Source: Candidatus Uhrbacteria bacterium (lineage in GTDB: Bacteria > Patescibacteriota > Patescibacteriia > 2-12-FULL-60-25). From it: a stretch of 11,065 nt of DNA. The stretch is from positions 1-11,065 of the forward strand of contig JAHFIO010000020.1 of the NCBI GenBank assembly GCA_023246325.1. The letters run 5' to 3'. Positions within the stretch are counted from its first letter, which is position 1. Every line of letters begins with the position of its first letter. The notes beneath the pieces are model-generated. The model was not told the DNA's origin. It did no database searches and saw only the letters and a list, made by a program, of their open reading frames with translations. This document shows, one piece after another, positions 1 through 5,431 of this stretch. Position numbers and translations under genes: made by a program.

Positions 1-821
1 ATTGCATCCAACATAAATTGCACACCTTTATTTTTCAATGCAGATCCGCATAAAATAGGAAATAAATCTAAATGAATAACTGCCTTACGCAATGCTGCGC
101 GAATTTCATCAACGGATAATTCTTCACCAGACAAATGTTTATTCATGAAAACTTCATCCGTTTCAGATAAAGCATCTAATAATTCCGCGCGGAATTTTTT
201 TGCCAACTCCATATGTTCGGCAGGAATTTCAGACTCTTCAATTTGTTGCCCCATTTCATCCAAATACATTTCTGCCTTCATGGTGATCAAATCAATAATA
301 CCCTTAAAATTTGCTTCGGAACCAATAGGTAACTGAATTGGATATGCATTTTTATTCAAACGATTGCGAATACTCGCAATATCTTTCATAAAATCTGCAC
401 CCATGCGATCTAATTTATTTACAAAACAAATACGAGGCACGTGATATTTATCTGCTTGGCGCCAAACAGTTTCTGATTGCGGTTCAACTCCTGCCACACC
501 ATCAAAAACCGTGACAGCACCATCCAATACACGTAATGAACGCTGAACTTCGATAGTAAAATCAATATGTCCTGGTGTATCAATCAAATTTAATCGCGTC
601 CCTTTCCAAAAAGCAGTTGTTGCAGCAGCCGTAATTGTAATACCACGTTCACGTTCTTGCTCCATCCAATCCATGGTTGCTTCACCTTCATGCACTTCAC
701 CTATTTTATGTTTGCGTCCTGTATAAAAAAGCACGCGTTCAGACACGGTTGTTTTTCCCGCATCAATATGCGCGATAATTCCAAAGTTACGTGTATTGGG
801 AAGTGTATATTCACGGGGCAT
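1..821 (-). CDS. fusA: Elongation factor G, N-terminal part (cut by window edge)
   Basis: EF-G is the GTPase that drives tRNA and mRNA translocation on the ribosome. The minus strand from 821 encodes the first 273 residues, beginning MPREYTLPNTRNFGIIAHID; the remaining roughly 60% lies beyond position 1. All five GTPase motifs are visible: P-loop AHIDAGKTT at about 17-25, RGITI at 59-63, DTPGH at 81-85, NKLDR at 135-139, and GSALKN at about 259-264. It is the third gene of the str operon, starting 12 bases after the rpsG stop. No Shine-Dalgarno is visible in the short gap (AAAGTTCTTTGTAT precedes ATG), so translation probably depends on coupling to rpsG or on A/U-rich initiation. Nothing is unusual in the visible part. 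Identity is essentially certain. Confidence 0.97.
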   Translation of the reverse strand, partial: MPREYTLPNTRNFGIIAHIDAGKTTVSERVLFYTGRKHKIGEVHEGEATMDWMEQERERGITITAAATTAFWKGTRLNLIDTPGHIDFTIEVQRSLRVLDGAVTVFDGVAGVEPQSETVWRQADKYHVPRICFVNKLDRMGADFMKDIASIRNRLNKNAYPIQLPIGSEANFKGIIDLITMKAEMYLDEMGQQIEESEIPAEHMELAKKFRAELLDALSETDEVFMNKHLSGEELSVDEIRAALRKAVIHLDLFPILCGSALKNKGVQFMLDA

Positions 822-833
822 ATACAAAGAACT

Positions 834-1301
834 TTATCTTGCAAAATGAGCAAAAGCGCGATTAGCCTCTGCCATGCGCTGCACATCTTGTTTTTTCTTA
901 ACAGCATCACCTTGATTTTCAGCTGCAGCTAAAATTTCTGCAGACAATTTTTCTGCCATTGGTTTTCCTTTTTTAGAGCGTGCCGCTGTTAACAACCATC
1001 GAAATGCTAATTGTTGACGACGTTCCGCGCGAACTTGCACAGGAATTTGATAATTTGCACCACCAACGCGCTTGGAACGAACTTCAAGTAATGGCGCAAC
1101 ATTTTTCATCGCTTCGCCAAAAACATCAATCGCTGGTTTTTTTGCTTTCGCTTCAATTAAATCAAACGCAGTATATACAACACGTTGCGCGATAGATTTT
1201 TTTCCTTTTTCCATGACACAATTTATCAATTTCGCTACAACAGGAGAATGATATTTTGGATCCGGCAGGATGTGACGTTTTGGGGCTTGTTTTCCTCGCA
1301 T
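834..1301 (-). CDS. rpsG: Small ribosomal subunit protein S7
   Basis: S7 is a primary 16S rRNA binding protein that nucleates assembly of the 30S head and lies near the E site. The 155-residue product matches the usual length of about 156. It carries typical S7 stretches: the N-terminal KRHILPDPKY, SKRVGGANYQIPVQV, RRQQLAFRWLL, and the C-terminal KKKQDVQRMAEANRAFAHFAR. It starts 5 bases after the rpsL stop and ends 12 bases before fusA, the normal str order. No Shine-Dalgarno precedes ATG 1301 (AAGAAATAAAATAT). The codons for its conserved H-I-L-P contain one copy of the repeated 8-mer described in the findings. Confidence 0.98.
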   Translation of the reverse strand: MRGKQAPKRHILPDPKYHSPVVAKLINCVMEKGKKSIAQRVVYTAFDLIEAKAKKPAIDVFGEAMKNVAPLLEVRSKRVGGANYQIPVQVRAERRQQLAFRWLLTAARSKKGKPMAEKLSAEILAAAENQGDAVKKKQDVQRMAEANRAFAHFAR

Positions 1302-1306
1302 ATATT

Positions 1307-1735
1307 TTATTTCTTAACTGCTTTAGGACGTTTATTACCGTAAATTGATCTACCCTTACGACGCGTTGACACACCCTGTGTATCATAGACTCCACGAACA
1401 ATGTGATACCGAACACCAGGAAGATCTTTCACGCGACCGCCACGAATCATAACAATGCTGTGTTCTTGAAGATTATGTCCTTCACCTGGAATATAGGCCG
1501 ACACTTCCATACCATTCGATAAGCGAACACGTGCGATTTTACGCAAAGCCGAGTTTGGTTTTTTTGGCGTCATGGTCGTAACCTTTGTACATACGCCACG
1601 TTTAAATGGCGAGCCGCGACGTAATTCTGTGCGTTTACGATGCAAAGAATCAGTCATGAATTGCATGGCTGGGCTTTTGGACTTCACCGTTTGTTTACGA
1701 CGGCCACTTTTGATGAGTTGGTTTATTGTAGGCAT
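1307..1735 (-). CDS. rpsL: Small ribosomal subunit protein S12
   Basis: S12 sits at the decoding centre and governs translational accuracy and streptomycin response. The 142-residue product has the invariant blocks KRGVCTKV, TPKKPNSALRK, GEGHNLQEHS and GGRVKDLPGVRYH, so the lysines that mutate to streptomycin resistance elsewhere are wild type. It is about 18 residues longer than E. coli S12 because of an insertion between SKSPA and KRGVCT, the same place where the Bacillus-type protein is longer. It is the first gene of the str operon, read from a promoter at 1755-1783 that leaves only a 12-13 nt leader without a Shine-Dalgarno. Confidence 0.98.
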   Translation of the reverse strand: MPTINQLIKSGRRKQTVKSKSPAMQFMTDSLHRKRTELRRGSPFKRGVCTKVTTMTPKKPNSALRKIARVRLSNGMEVSAYIPGEGHNLQEHSIVMIRGGRVKDLPGVRYHIVRGVYDTQGVSTRRKGRSIYGNKRPKAVKK

Positions 1736-1754
1736 GTTGTTTGTATGTGCGAGG

Positions 1755-1783
1755 ATTTAACAGCATTTGCAGAAAAACGTCAA
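1755..1783 (-). promoter_or_regulatory. Promoter of the str operon (rpsL-rpsG-fusA)
   Basis: On the minus strand there is TTGACG (1778-1783), a 17-bp spacer, then TTAAAT (1755-1760). The expected transcription start near 1748 leaves about 12-13 nt before the rpsL ATG at 1735. A copy of the repeated 8-mer lies just upstream of the -35 at 1790-1797. Confidence 0.7.
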
Positions 1784-1787
1784 GTAC

Positions 1788-1797
1788 TCGGCAGGAT
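1788..1797 (-). repeat. Intergenic copy of repeated motif (ATCCTGCCGA)
   Basis: The minus strand reads ATCCTGCCGA here, ten bases of the extended consensus, between the small-protein operon terminator and the rpsL -35 box. It is one of 13 copies of the 8-mer in the window and is not inside any gene. Confidence 0.75.
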
Positions 1798-1810
1798 TTG
1801 ATAAAATATA

Positions 1811-1836
1811 AAAAAAACCGCTACTTACTATAGCGG
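1811..1836 (-). terminator. Rho-independent terminator of the small-protein operon
   Basis: Read on the minus strand, the stem CCGCTA/TAGCGG (arms 1831-1836 and 1818-1823) encloses a 7-nt loop and is followed by seven Ts (1811-1817). The TAG stop codon of the 65-residue gene is part of the 3' arm. It insulates the small operon from the rpsL promoter. Confidence 0.8.
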
Positions 1837-2018
1837 CTCAAGCGCTCTTTTTTTTCCAACCCTTCCGCATATCCCGCCTCATAACCTTTTATAAAAGCTC
1901 GTTGCAATACAGCTTCGAGTCCATCATCGCATGTAGATACATACCATTTTTTTGGTACATTGTTCATTGCAGATTCAAAACCTTTTTTGAAGCCTTCGTC
2001 GTATCTAACTTTCAACAT
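1821..2018 (-). CDS. Small protein with paired G-aromatic-x-x-G repeats (65 aa)
   Basis: I do not recognise a named family. The 65-residue product has two short predicted helices, each with glycines every fourth residue followed by an aromatic: EGFKKGF at 8-14 and KGYEAGYAEGL at 44-54, with glycines at 45, 49 and 53. An SD-like AGGAG (2028-2032) inside the last codons of the preceding gene sits 9 nt before ATG 2018, and the gene starts 4 bases after that gene's stop, so translation is probably coupled. It resembles its neighbour at 2023-2244 in layout, down to identical glycine positions in the second repeat. GxxxG-type helices with aromatics occur in FliH/YscL-like proteins and Yae1-like proteins, so helix packing or partner binding is plausible. 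Function is unknown. Confidence 0.8.
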   Translation of the reverse strand: MLKVRYDEGFKKGFESAMNNVPKKWYVSTCDDGLEAVLQRAFIKGYEAGYAEGLEKKERLSRYSK

Positions 2019-2022
2019 TTTT

Positions 2023-2244
2023 TCATTCTCCTGTGGCCATTTCTAAAAGTTTCATGAGCCTTGGTATTCTGAATCTCCTTCTTTGCCCCCTACAAAACCC
2101 ATGTGTATATCCCATTTTAAATTCATTTGATTCATCGCACATACCACTAAAATTTTTTGGAATGAACAAATTTTTTTCCGCACCTCTCAATCCATCTTCA
2201 TATCCTGTTTCATATCCACATTTCCACGGAAATGATTCATGCAT
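2023..2244 (-). CDS. Small protein with paired G-aromatic-x-x-G repeats (73 aa), first gene of pair
   Basis: This is an unrecognised 73-residue protein with two glycine-every-four-residue repeats, CGYETGYEDGL at 9-19 and KMGYTHGFCRG at 43-53 (glycines 45, 49, 53), joined by a non-repetitive linker of about 25 residues. It ends in a basic stretch, GQRRRFRIPR. The start at ATG 2244 is fixed by a perfect GGAGG at 2252-2256 with 7-nt spacing; another ATG four bases on is out of frame. A consensus promoter lies directly upstream at 2262-2291. It is probably a diverged tandem duplicate of the 65-residue gene that follows it. Its strong expression signals, compared with the SD-less ribosomal genes next door, suggest an abundant product. 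It has no signal peptide or membrane segment. Confidence 0.8.
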   Translation of the reverse strand: MHESFPWKCGYETGYEDGLRGAEKNLFIPKNFSGMCDESNEFKMGYTHGFCRGQRRRFRIPRLMKLLEMATGE

Positions 2245-2251
2245 GTACCTA

Positions 2252-2256
2252 CCTCC
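2252..2256 (-). promoter_or_regulatory. Strong Shine-Dalgarno (GGAGG) deciding the 2244 start
   Basis: GGAGG on the minus strand lies 7 nt before ATG 2244. It is among the strongest ribosome binding sites in the window and supports this start for the 73-residue protein. Confidence 0.85.
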
Positions 2257-2261
2257 AAACG

Positions 2262-2291
2262 AATATACACTTTAGTAAAACAAAATGTCAA
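2262..2291 (-). promoter_or_regulatory. Promoter of the small-protein operon
   Basis: The minus strand has a perfect TTGACA (2286-2291), an 18-bp spacer and TATATT (2262-2267). Transcription should begin near 2255, right at the GGAGG ribosome binding site, giving a leader of about 11-12 nt. Confidence 0.75.
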
Positions 2292-2304
2292 CTATATCCT
2301 GCAT

Positions 2305-2332
2305 AAAAAAATCCTGCCATGACAGGCAGGAT
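2305..2332 (-). terminator. Terminator built from two inverted copies of the repeated 8-mer
   Basis: The + strand carries ATCCTGCC (2311-2318), a 6-nt loop and GGCAGGAT (2325-2332), a perfect 8-bp stem. Read on the minus strand it is followed by seven Ts, a canonical intrinsic terminator 12 bases after the stop of the nuclease gene. Inverted pairs of uptake sequences form terminators in the same way in Neisseria and Haemophilus. Confidence 0.88.
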
Positions 2333-2344
2333 ACGAACTAGTTT

Positions 2345-3121
2345 TTATTTCAACATATTCATCGCTTGGTGATCATTTGCTGATTTAACGTATGCGCAAT
2401 ATGCGCAATCTTTAGACGGCATCGGCAAATACGTTTCCAATAAACACGTGTGCGCATTTTGAATAGCGCCATCAACCCACGAATCATCTGCGACATATTT
2501 CACAATATGCGGCTCAAAATGCAATGTCCAATTAAAATCTTTTCGTTGTGAATCTCCATTCACCAAAAGAAAATAACCAACTTGCGAAACTTCGAATTCC
2601 ACATCCTGCTTTTTGAGAAGCCAAACATAGATGTCGAGTTGGCGTTTGTAGCGCGCCCACCAATCGTCTTCAATGGCGTGAACAGGTGACATGGAACTTG
2701 TTGCCTTATAATCAACAACGCACAACTTTTTCTGTTGTACAGGGCCAAGTTCAACGAGCCAAATATCATCAGGCGAACCCATGATATCCAAATTCGTTCC
2801 TGGATATAGGTAGCGCATACCTTTTCCAGTGGTTGTGAGTCGCCAATCACTTAGCTGTTCATGTGTATATGGCACACCATCGATTCCACATTTTTTCATA
2901 ATCGGATGCTGATATTGCTTTTTTCGATATGTATCGAATTCAGTTTTCAGCAAACGATCCACTGCATTGTTCAGTGTAAATGGAAATGAGGGAGGCTGTC
3001 TCAGCCCTTCTCGACAATCCAAATAAAAACAACGTGGGCAGGATAAAAAGTTATCCAATCGAGATCGACTCAATTGAAATGGCTTTTCGGAATTTGGCGT
3101 ATACAGGATGCGTGCACTCAT
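2345..3121 (-). CDS. PD-(D/E)XK nuclease, RecB/Cas4-like, with cysteine cluster
   Basis: This is a 258-residue protein of the PD-(D/E)XK nuclease superfamily, the fold of RecB, AddB and Cas4 nuclease domains, which cut DNA with bound Mg2+. The sequence shows SRSRLDNFLSCPRCFYLDC near the N-terminus, then SPDD (116-119) for the first metal aspartate, VVDYK (135-139) for the D-x-K motif, and QLDIY (161-165), the usual Q-x-x-x-Y helix. Cysteines 28, 31 and 36 with C239 and C242 resemble the split Fe-S ligands of AddB/Cas4-type nucleases, though the fourth-ligand pattern is not the classic C-terminal triple. Its ATG overlaps the ligase stop as ATGA, so the two are translated together. A role in DNA repair with that ligase is an inference. 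No helicase domain is present. Confidence 0.88.
   Translation of the reverse strand: MSARILYTPNSEKPFQLSRSRLDNFLSCPRCFYLDCREGLRQPPSFPFTLNNAVDRLLKTEFDTYRKKQYQHPIMKKCGIDGVPYTHEQLSDWRLTTTGKGMRYLYPGTNLDIMGSPDDIWLVELGPVQQKKLCVVDYKATSSMSPVHAIEDDWWARYKRQLDIYVWLLKKQDVEFEVSQVGYFLLVNGDSQRKDFNWTLHFEPHIVKYVADDSWVDGAIQNAHTCLLETYLPMPSKDCAYCAYVKSANDHQAMNMLK
3037..3044 (-). repeat. Copy of repeated 8-mer inside the nuclease gene
   Basis: ATCCTGCC on the minus strand encodes part of L-S-C-P at the first cysteine pair of the nuclease. The flanks do not match the extended consensus, so coding constraint could explain this copy. Confidence 0.5.
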
Positions 3122-4200
3122 TTTGAACTCTCTTTCTCTGTAGACATTTTTGCATCAGACATTTGTTCGGCCAAATCATCCGGAAGAACACATCCTGCAG
3201 ATTTCTTGTCCGTACGACGGCGCACGAAACGCGGATTACATAGCGCGCACTGTACGCGACCTCGCGAAAGCTTTCTCGGAGGGAATCTTCGCTCGAATTC
3301 AACTTGCACGACGCAAGGATATTTTTTGTCATTGGCAAAAAATTCGCGATCTGTATCGCTAAAACCAATACCAACTTCACCGCAAGGAATATTTTTTCCT
3401 GTAGCAGAATGCTGTTGTGCGAGCAAAATTTTTCCCATACGATCTTCATGGCGCTTACCGGGCGTACCTTTCACCCATCCTGTCGCAATGAAATCATCTT
3501 CGTATGATGGCTTTCGTTTCCAACAACCATCAGGACGAGGCGGACGATCCTTATTTCCATCAAGTCGATATGTAGTGGGCTTCGTTTTATCATAGACCAC
3601 CAAACCTTCCCATCCATTTTTAATTGCCTCAGCCTGCGCTTGTTGAAACGTGCCGATAACATATTCAATGGGTTTAACATATGTGAGATTTTGAAAAAGA
3701 GATGAAAGCATTTTCAATCTATGCTCATTCAACACAATCGAAACATCTTTTCCACCATATACAAGCACATTGAATATAAGAAGTTTTGCATACCCATATA
3801 GGTGCTGATATTCAGCAGAATGACGAATATCAGATGCCGCTAATCGCGACACATGCTCTCGCCAATCTCGATTATTTTTTTCAGCATAAAGCTCGGCAGA
3901 AAAAACACAAGATGGAATCAAATATTTTAGTGACTGTAGTTCTGCAATGATATGCGGAAAATTTTCCGTAATATCGCGAGTCTCACCACGTGTATACAAT
4001 TTGATACGATTTGATTTCTGACCCGTAATAACCACCGTCACACAATGTCCATCACGCTTACGCGTATATAGAGCATTTCCCGCTTTTTCAAGTGCGAAGA
4101 TTTTTTCATCTTCAACGCTGTTTTTCGGCTTTGGCAGAACAAGACGTGTATCGAGCGGATCCAAAGAAAACGGAAGCTTTGAACTTTTTGTGCGAGCCAT
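3118..4200 (-). CDS. ATP-dependent DNA ligase
   Basis: This enzyme seals nicks through a lysyl-AMP intermediate. The 360-residue product has the nucleotidyltransferase motifs in order: motif I K48-R-D-G51 with catalytic K48, YTRG (69-72) with the RxG arginine, motif III FSAE with E103, FNVL (143-146), motif IV EGLVV (198-202) and motif V WKRKPS (227-232). An OB-fold-like C-terminal part ends with a conserved-looking R-x-x-F-x-x-x-R-x-D-K stretch. Start ATG 4200 has GAGG (4207-4210) 6 nt upstream. Bacterial replication normally uses NAD-dependent LigA, so this is probably an accessory repair ligase. Its direct overlap with a nuclease gene supports that. The last 20 or so residues are charged and probably disordered. 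I cannot exclude that it also acts on nicked RNA/DNA hybrids. Confidence 0.92.
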   Translation of the reverse strand: MARTKSSKLPFSLDPLDTRLVLPKPKNSVEDEKIFALEKAGNALYTRKRDGHCVTVVITGQKSNRIKLYTRGETRDITENFPHIIAELQSLKYLIPSCVFSAELYAEKNNRDWREHVSRLAASDIRHSAEYQHLYGYAKLLIFNVLVYGGKDVSIVLNEHRLKMLSSLFQNLTYVKPIEYVIGTFQQAQAEAIKNGWEGLVVYDKTKPTTYRLDGNKDRPPRPDGCWKRKPSYEDDFIATGWVKGTPGKRHEDRMGKILLAQQHSATGKNIPCGEVGIGFSDTDREFFANDKKYPCVVQVEFERRFPPRKLSRGRVQCALCNPRFVRRRTDKKSAGCVLPDDLAEQMSDAKMSTEKESSK

Positions 4201-4275
4201 CTATAACCTCACGAAGTTGAATTGTGAAAGAACGTGTAAAGACTTTTGCAGAAATATATAAAAAAGTCAATACTG

Positions 4276-4349
4276 ATTGGGGTCAGGCACCAAACTGTGG
4301 ATAAGTTTTTTTTAGAAAACTTATCCACAGTTTGGTGCCTGACCCCAAT
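4276..4349. repeat. Perfect 34-bp inverted repeat (REP/MITE-like) carrying two DnaA-box sequences
   Basis: The arms at 4276-4309 and 4316-4349 are exact reverse complements around a TTTTAG loop. The outer part of the arm reads TTGGGGTCAGGCACCAAA. The inner part contains TGTGGATAA at 4296-4304 and its complement TTATCCACA at 4321-4329, the consensus DnaA box. From memory, palindromes with GGGGTCAGGCACC arms recur in many bacterial genomes, in some cases near REP-associated (Y1) transposases; I cannot check that here. No transposase is nearby. It lies between the terminator of the 338-residue gene and the ligase start region. It has no good T-tract on either side, so termination is not its obvious job. 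Confidence 0.85.
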
Positions 4350-4380
4350 AAAAAAAATCGGAAAGATTATTCCTTCCGAT
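4350..4380 (-). terminator. Terminator of the 338-residue membrane protein gene
   Basis: On the minus strand, the stem ATCGGAA/TTCCGAT (arms at 4374-4380 and 4357-4363) is followed by eight Ts (4350-4357). The TAA stop at 4367-4369 lies in the loop. Confidence 0.82.
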
Positions 4381-5383
4381 GTTGAGCTTCAAACTCTTCT
4401 AGTTTTTCCACTTCGTATGCGATGGGTTCATTTTCAACTTCCACACGAATTCTAGAAAATTTTTCCGTAAGAAGTTCGCATCGCTTCTTCAATTTTGGAT
4501 CTGTACTTTTATCACGAAGCTTTTGCAAATCTGCCAATGTTTGATCATAAATACTCATAACAGACTTTTTTGGACGACGAAGTTTCTCTCGCAAAACAGT
4601 ATATCCTGCCGAAATATTTCCGACACATACTTGGATGAGAAGCCATCCAGGCAGGATGGTAGCGAATAAAGCCCAAGTCAACACATTCCCAGGCATTTTT
4701 CGTTTTGCTTTTTTTGAACGCCAAGAATGAAATATCAGTCCACCAAAAAACGTATATATCGCACCAAACGTAATATACGGAATTGGTTTGTGCGTCTGTT
4801 CAATGGGAGCAGATGGAGAAGGAATCATAATGCCTAATTCTGCAGAACGCAGATGCTCAGGCAATACCTCCAAATTATTTGGAAGATACGCAATCCCATG
4901 ATTACGAAGATTATAATAGAGAGACGCATCATTCAACACATTGAATGGCGTTTTGGCTATACAAATATCGTGACCACACTCTGAATATACCTCTACATTC
5001 TTCCTATTCCGAGTATACTTATACGCACCACTCCTATCCAAAAAAGGAGTAAGCTCCGTTCTGTTTATTGCACTTCGAAGATCATCAAGAAGATGTACGG
5101 TATCTTCTAAAGAACCTGCATTACCTTGAGACACAAGGATAGCGGCATCACGAACTGCTTTATTTTGAATAGTATCAGCCGTGCGAACACCTGCTATCAC
5201 TTCATCCACCTGCCGAATAGTATAGGTGGGATGATTTGCTACCCACAGCGTATACGCATTTTCATTATACCCATCGCTTGATGACGCAGCATAAAATAAG
5301 ATGGAGATAGCAACAATGCTTGCAGCAATGACTATACTTACAAGAAGCGACGGAACAGGAGAGATTTCTGTATCAGTTTTCAA
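4367..5383 (-). CDS. Membrane protein of unknown function (338 aa)
   Basis: I do not recognise the family. The protein has one hydrophobic segment at 12-33, a soluble region at about 34-200 with a possible disulfide pair C136/C141, two more hydrophobic segments at about 203-220 and 235-254 split by a basic loop (SKKAKRK), and a charged, probably coiled-coil tail at 270-338. The start is TTG 5383, chosen because GGAGG (5390-5394) lies 6 nt upstream and a TTGACA promoter ends just before it. Two copies of the repeated 8-mer lie in the third membrane segment, encoding I-L-P-G-W (243-247) and S-A-G-Y (258-261). It has its own promoter and terminator, so it is a single-gene unit downstream of the M50 pair. 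Confidence 0.75.
   Translation of the reverse strand: MKTDTEISPVPSLLVSIVIAASIVAISILFYAASSSDGYNENAYTLWVANHPTYTIRQVDEVIAGVRTADTIQNKAVRDAAILVSQGNAGSLEDTVHLLDDLRSAINRTELTPFLDRSGAYKYTRNRKNVEVYSECGHDICIAKTPFNVLNDASLYYNLRNHGIAYLPNNLEVLPEHLRSAELGIMIPSPSAPIEQTHKPIPYITFGAIYTFFGGLIFHSWRSKKAKRKMPGNVLTWALFATILPGWLLIQVCVGNISAGYTVLREKLRRPKKSVMSIYDQTLADLQKLRDKSTDPKLKKRCELLTEKFSRIRVEVENEPIAYEVEKLEEFEAQHRKE
4603..4614 (+). repeat. Copy of repeated motif, extended form ATCCTGCCGAAA
   Basis: A full 12-base match to the extended consensus, only the leading C being replaced by T. Read in the minus-strand gene it encodes S-A-G-Y. Confidence 0.8.
4650..4658 (-). repeat. Copy of repeated motif CATCCTGCC
   Basis: The minus strand reads CATCCTGCC, encoding I-L-P in the third membrane segment of the 338-residue protein. 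It is only about 40 bp from the oppositely oriented copy at 4603. Confidence 0.75.
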
Positions 5384-5400
5384 AGTACACCTCCGTGTGG

Positions 5401-5428
5401 ACTATAATACTATATAGAAAATTGTCAA
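5401..5428 (-). promoter_or_regulatory. Promoter of the 338-residue membrane protein gene
   Basis: The minus strand has a perfect TTGACA (5423-5428), a 16-bp spacer and TATAGT (5401-5406). Transcription should begin near 5394, at the first base of the GGAGG ribosome binding site, leaving a leader of about 11 nt. Confidence 0.75.
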
Positions 5429-5431
5429 TAT

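Noticed and set aside
1307..1735. S12 insertion as a novel feature
   Set aside because: The same region is also longer in Gram-positive S12 proteins, so it is ordinary variation.
1821..2244. Small-protein pair as a toxin-antitoxin system or ribosome modulation factor
   Set aside because: The two proteins resemble each other, unlike toxin and antitoxin, and the RMF resemblance is limited to scattered glycine-aromatic pairs.
3074..3595. 173-codon plus-strand open frame opposite the ligase gene
   Set aside because: The opposite strand encodes an intact ligase with all motifs; this frame has low-complexity, unrelated content and no start signal.
4296..4329. Replication origin suggested by two DnaA boxes
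   Set aside because: Only two boxes, both part of a palindrome, with no dnaA, dnaN, AT-rich unwinding region or further box cluster nearby.
4246..4455. Plus-strand open frame of 69 codons across the palindrome
   Set aside because: It runs through the inverted repeat and the end of the opposite gene, has no ribosome binding site and no recognisable protein character.
5201..5220. CCACCTGCCGAATAG as another copy of the repeated motif
   Set aside because: It shares CCTGCCGAA with the consensus but differs at two bases of the 8-mer core, so it is not counted.
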